DNA of 7,638 bases from Flavobacterium sp. (GTDB taxonomy: Bacteria; Bacteroidota; Bacteroidia; Flavobacteriales; Flavobacteriaceae), in the NCBI GenBank assembly GCA_030152225.1, contig JASLHL010000021.1, forward strand, positions 1-7,638. Reading direction: 5' to 3'. The notes under the pieces were generated by a model. That model searched no databases, was not told the DNA's origin, and saw nothing but the letters and a program-made list of their open reading frames with translations. Shown here in pieces: positions 5,241 to 7,638 of the stretch (positions are counted from its first letter, which is position 1; every line of letters begins with the position of its first letter). The translations under genes were made by a program, and so were the position numbers.

Positions 5241-5948
5241 ATGAAACAAACGATTGCTATAGTCTTCATCTTTTTGGGCTATTCTCAAATAGCCTCTGCC
5301 CAACGCTTAACAGATTGGCAAATGGAAAACTTGAGAGGTAGAGTGAAGGTACTAACGAGTATTGATCAGCCTCAGGATGGCAATGAAGCAAAAAAAGAAG
5401 TGCTTTCTTTCGATGAAAGAGGATTTCTTACCTATAAATGGGTGTATCTGGGAACACAAGAAGAGGGAGAAGCTAGGCCAACGAATTATACCAAACTAGG
5501 GGAACTTCAATATTTTGAATATCAGGATAATCAACGTCATGTGATGAGCCTAAATGCAGATGGAACCAAGGCAACTGACATTGTACAACAATGGCCCAAG
5601 GCGAATACGTGTGAATTTACCTATACCTATTTTAATAAACCAGAAAATAAGGGGAGTATGCGTTTGTCTTTTTCCAATCAAAATCGAGTTTCAGCGATTA
5701 ATTTACTCATTTCCAATACGGATACTGATGAAGTGCAGCTCGAAACGAAATCCCTTCACCAATACGATGCGAAAGGATATGAAATCAAGTTGGAACAAAA
5801 GACACTACTACCCTATGGTGACACCCAAATATTGACTTTTCGAAATACTATTTTTGATGCTCAGGGCAATATTGTGGAGAAATCGGTTTATGATGAGAAC
5901 CAACAGTTACTTAGTAAAACATTCTTTACCTATGAATACTACGAGTAG
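5241..5948 (+). CDS. Secreted YD-repeat-like protein, function unknown
   Basis: I start this gene at ATG 5241, because translation from there gives an immediate signal peptide: MKQ, hydrophobic 4-13, cleavage likely after IASA at 17-20. A TTG at 5229 in the same frame would only add four residues. The 235-residue product is therefore exported, without a lipobox. LRGRVKVLTS (31-40), FDERGFLT (57-64), YDAKGYEIK (175-183), FDAQGNIVEKSVYDENQQLL (205-224) and the terminal FTYEYYE are YD/RHS-like strand units frequent in Bacteroidota secreted proteins. No enzyme motif is seen. It could be a fragment-size member of a wall- or surface-associated beta-rich family. No clear terminator follows before the sigma factor gene, so some co-transcription is possible. 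Confidence 0.8.
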   Translation: MKQTIAIVFIFLGYSQIASAQRLTDWQMENLRGRVKVLTSIDQPQDGNEAKKEVLSFDERGFLTYKWVYLGTQEEGEARPTNYTKLGELQYFEYQDNQRHVMSLNADGTKATDIVQQWPKANTCEFTYTYFNKPENKGSMRLSFSNQNRVSAINLLISNTDTDEVQLETKSLHQYDAKGYEIKLEQKTLLPYGDTQILTFRNTIFDAQGNIVEKSVYDENQQLLSKTFFTYEYYE

Positions 5949-5980
5949 ATCCGTTAGCATATAACAGAAAAGCTTAACAG

Positions 5981-5994
5981 TGAATTAAAATTCA
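5981..5994. promoter_or_regulatory. Small inverted repeat upstream of the sigma factor promoter
   Basis: TGAATT and AATTCA flank two bases, forming a 14-bp inverted repeat. It ends 16 bases before the -7 element at 6011-6018 and so covers the -33 region. It could be an operator; chance is not excluded in AT-rich DNA. Confidence 0.35.
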
Positions 5995-6010
5995 ACGCAT
6001 GCTTTACCCC

Positions 6011-6018
6011 TACATTTG
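6011..6018 (+). promoter_or_regulatory. Bacteroidota -7 promoter element of the sigma factor gene
   Basis: TACATTTG is a perfect TAnnTTTG, 29 bases before ATG 6048. No TTTG is seen at the -33 position; the inverted repeat at 5981-5994 occupies that area. Confidence 0.6.
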
Positions 6019-6035
6019 TTTGCAGTAAATCTTTA

Positions 6036-6049
6036 ATTTGTATACAAAT
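6036..6049. promoter_or_regulatory. Perfect 14-bp palindrome overlapping the sigma factor start codon
   Basis: ATTTGTATACAAAT is its own reverse complement, and its last two bases are the AT of the ATG start codon at 6048. It is either a protein binding site just downstream of the -7 element or a leader element; see the findings. Confidence 0.6.
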
Positions 6050-6590
6050 GGTAAGCCATGCCAATGATTTTGATCAAATCTTTCAAAAACACTGGGCTGA
6101 ATTATACAGTTTTGCCTATAATGTAGTACGCGATAAAGCGATTGCGGAAGATATTGTACAAGAAGTTTTTATCGATTTTTGGAACCGACAAGTAGTCGTA
6201 GAACATCCACGAGCCTATCTGTTTCAGGCCACTCGTAATCAATGCGCCAAAGCGTTATACAATCGGCGTTTTGATTCGGTTCAAGTAGAGAAAATTGTCG
6301 GCTTAGTACCCGATTTAGAAGACCTCCACTATGAGGATATTAAGACGTTGTTGTTGGATGAAATTGAGAAAACAGCAACTGCCGTTTTGCCCGATCGCTG
6401 TCTGTTGATTTTTAAAATGCGCTTTTATGAGCAACGTACCTATAAGGATATTGCTCAAAATCTGGGTATTACAGAGAGTACCGTAGAAAATCAAATCAAC
6501 AAAGCCCTAAAACTATTAAAAGAATCTACTTCCTATATAGCAGACATTCCAGAAGCTATCCTGTTCTTATTCCTGTTTAGTATGACCTAA
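6048..6590 (+). CDS. FecI-like ECF sigma-70 factor
   Basis: This 180-residue cytoplasmic sigma factor redirects RNA polymerase, most likely to a linked transporter locus. Sigma region 2 spans about residues 8-75, with F-x-x-H-W-x-E-L-Y-x-F-A (12-23) and the highly typical AEDIVQEVFIDFW (33-45). Sigma region 4 spans about 112-160, with LPDRCLLIFKMRFYE (114-128) and the HTH TYKDIAQNLGITESTVENQI (131-150). The length and wording fit the Bacteroidota FecI subfamily that pairs with FecR. The last residues (IPEAILFLFLFSMT, 167-180) are strongly hydrophobic. The FecR-like gene lies 97 bases downstream in the same direction. The start at 6048 has no Shine-Dalgarno and lies in a palindrome. Ligand and target genes are not visible in the window. 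Confidence 0.93.
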   Translation: MVSHANDFDQIFQKHWAELYSFAYNVVRDKAIAEDIVQEVFIDFWNRQVVVEHPRAYLFQATRNQCAKALYNRRFDSVQVEKIVGLVPDLEDLHYEDIKTLLLDEIEKTATAVLPDRCLLIFKMRFYEQRTYKDIAQNLGITESTVENQINKALKLLKESTSYIADIPEAILFLFLFSMT

Positions 6591-6611
6591 ATGTTTTGTA
6601 GTTTATCTAAT

Positions 6612-6632
6612 CGTTAAGTATGCTGTTTAACG
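6612..6632. other. Short inverted repeat between the sigma and anti-sigma genes
   Basis: CGTTAA (6612-6617) pairs with TTAACG (6627-6632) over a 9-nt loop. No T run follows, so termination of the sigma factor transcript is not obvious. It could attenuate or process the mRNA between the two genes. Confidence 0.35.
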
Positions 6633-6659
6633 TAGGGGAAAGGAGAATTTGCAGTACTT

Positions 6660-6690
6660 CATTATAGTATAAGATCACAAGACTATAATG
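6660..6690 (+). promoter_or_regulatory. Inverted repeat enclosing the anti-sigma start codon
   Basis: CATTATAGT (6660-6668) is the exact complement of ACTATAATG (6682-6690), with a 13-nt loop. The ATG of the FecR-like gene (6688-6690) is the end of the 3' arm, so a folded mRNA would hold the start codon in a 9-bp AU-rich stem. No matching -7 promoter element is evident in the 97-base gap. Confidence 0.5.
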
Positions 6691-7620
6691 TATAAAAAAT
6701 TCAAAGCCCTTTTATTGAAATACCACCAAGGAACAGCTTCCTCAACGGAAGAAGCTGTTGTAGATCAATTTTTTAATGCGATGCAAGTAGGTGGAATTAC
6801 CGCCACAGAAGTAAAGCGAAATAGCGTATTATATCACCGACTGCATCACGCGATTACTTCCGAAACACATCCCTCTTATTTTAAAACCCGCGTAATGCGT
6901 TATATTCCCTATGCTGCTTGTTTGATGGGAATGGGGTTATTGTATTTTTTTCTTTTTGCTCAAGCTGAACCGAAATGGGTAACCCAATATGCCCAAAAAG
7001 GAGAACAACTAGTTTTTTACCTCAGTGATTCAACTTTAGTGTACCTCAGTGGCGGAAGTAGTGTACAATATCCTACCCATTTTGATGAGACGCAGCGAAT
7101 CGTCCATTTACAAGGGGAAGCTTTCTTTGAAGTGAAGCGAACCAATCCACAACAACCTTTTAACGTAACGAGTGAAAATCTACAGGTGAAAGTGTTGGGT
7201 ACAAAATTCAATGTCAATGATGTAAAAGGAGAGACTATCAGCGTAAGTGTACACGAAGGAAAGGTACAAGTGAGCGATGTGGAACGTACAAAAAAACTTA
7301 TCCTACACGCCAATGAAAAAGTCGATTTTTACATTAATCAACAACAATTTAAAACCTATGAGATAGAAGAACAAGATTTAGATCAATGGCACAAAGGGAG
7401 TTTGAAATTTAGGAGTGCAACCATTCAAGAGGTTATTCACGTGCTCAACAGAAAATTAAATACCCAAATTAGATGGAAAGGGCAAGCGCTTCCCACCTTG
7501 ACCATATCTGGAGATTTTAAATGCAATAACATAGAGGAGATAGTAAGTAGTTTGAACTTTTTGTATGGAATAGATTATGTAAAACAATCAGACGGAACCA
7601 TCGAAATGAGCATGAAATAA
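6688..7620 (+). CDS. FecR-like anti-sigma factor / transmembrane signal transducer
   Basis: This 310-residue inner-membrane protein has a cytoplasmic N-terminal part (1-70) that should bind the sigma factor, one membrane helix (about 73-92) and a periplasmic remainder. The FecR domain (about 98-200) shows LSDSTLVYLSGGSSVQYP (112-129), with Ser replacing the usual Gly of the D-G-T turn. It also shows LQGEAFFEVKR (141-151), PFNV (157-160), VLGTKFNVN (169-177) and VHEGKVQV (188-195). The C-terminal block (about 237-305, from LKFRSATIQEVIHVLNRKL to LNFLYGIDYVKQ) is the DUF4974-type domain usual in Bacteroidota FecR proteins. It relays the state of an outer-membrane transporter to the sigma factor upstream. 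Full length. The receptor gene should begin beyond 7638; this is inferred. Confidence 0.94.
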   Translation: MYKKFKALLLKYHQGTASSTEEAVVDQFFNAMQVGGITATEVKRNSVLYHRLHHAITSETHPSYFKTRVMRYIPYAACLMGMGLLYFFLFAQAEPKWVTQYAQKGEQLVFYLSDSTLVYLSGGSSVQYPTHFDETQRIVHLQGEAFFEVKRTNPQQPFNVTSENLQVKVLGTKFNVNDVKGETISVSVHEGKVQVSDVERTKKLILHANEKVDFYINQQQFKTYEIEEQDLDQWHKGSLKFRSATIQEVIHVLNRKLNTQIRWKGQALPTLTISGDFKCNNIEEIVSSLNFLYGIDYVKQSDGTIEMSMK

Positions 7621-7638
7621 ACCACATATACAAACAAA
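7621..7638. other. Window end, downstream of the FecR-like gene
   Basis: Eighteen A-rich bases with no start codon and no terminator hairpin. In Bacteroidota loci of this type the next gene is usually a TonB-dependent receptor (SusC- or FecA-like); it is not visible here. Confidence 0.4.

Noticed and set aside
7017..7313. Minus-strand ORF of 98 codons inside the FecR-like gene
   Set aside because: It is antisense to the conserved FecR domain, with Cys/Ser/Thr-rich composition typical of a shadow frame.
3455..7620. A single iron-uptake cluster of HutZ plus FecI/FecR
   Set aside because: They are separated by a convergent transporter gene, two promoter regions and a bidirectional terminator; FecI/FecR systems in Bacteroidota often serve glycan or other substrates, so a shared role in iron is not supported here.

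Overview
This window looks like chromosomal DNA of a flavobacterium (phylum Bacteroidota). It is AT-rich. Most genes lack a Shine-Dalgarno sequence and start in A-rich context, and several upstream regions carry the Bacteroidota -7 promoter element TAnnTTTG. Further pointers are a FecI/FecR pair with a DUF4974-type FecR C-terminus, a Bacteroidota-style lipoprotein, and secreted YD-repeat-like proteins. A Myroides- or Flavobacterium-like source is my guess; the genus cannot be fixed from this sequence alone.

Layout: bases 1-313 hold no gene. They contain a degenerate 14-bp tandem array, a hairpin and a 7-bp tandem array. Next come a GNAT acetyltransferase (314-817) and, overlapping it by one base, a secreted two-lobed retropepsin-fold protein whose catalytic aspartates appear to be missing (817-1689). 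A perfect palindromic bidirectional terminator separates these from a convergent lipoprotein gene (1756-2670, minus). A divergent intergenic region with two palindromic operator-like sites controls a two-gene operon of a four-TM membrane protein (2797-3201) and a 66-residue HTH regulator (3191-3391). A HutZ-type heme-utilization protein (3455-4003) follows. It converges, through a second bidirectional terminator, on an EamA/DMT transporter gene (4064-4966, minus). After a 274-bp gap with inverted repeats come a secreted YD-repeat-like protein (5241-5948), a FecI-like ECF sigma factor (6048-6590) and its FecR-like anti-sigma factor (6688-7620). The window ends 18 bases later, where a TonB-dependent receptor gene would be expected.

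Functional logic: three small modules can be read. The membrane protein/HTH operon looks autoregulated, because its two operator copies contain or abut the -33 and -7 promoter elements. The FecI/FecR pair is the cytoplasmic and inner-membrane part of a cell-surface signalling system that normally ends in an outer-membrane transporter. HutZ suggests use of heme iron, but nothing in the window ties it to FecI/FecR. The remaining genes are independent single genes or a coupled pair.

I see no mobile element, CRISPR array, rRNA, tRNA or clear defence system. The window is mostly ordinary. The most interesting signals are the operator/promoter interlock at 2731-2774, the inverted repeats that include the start codons of both sigma and anti-sigma genes, the pseudo-protease, and the 7-/14-bp repeat arrays.
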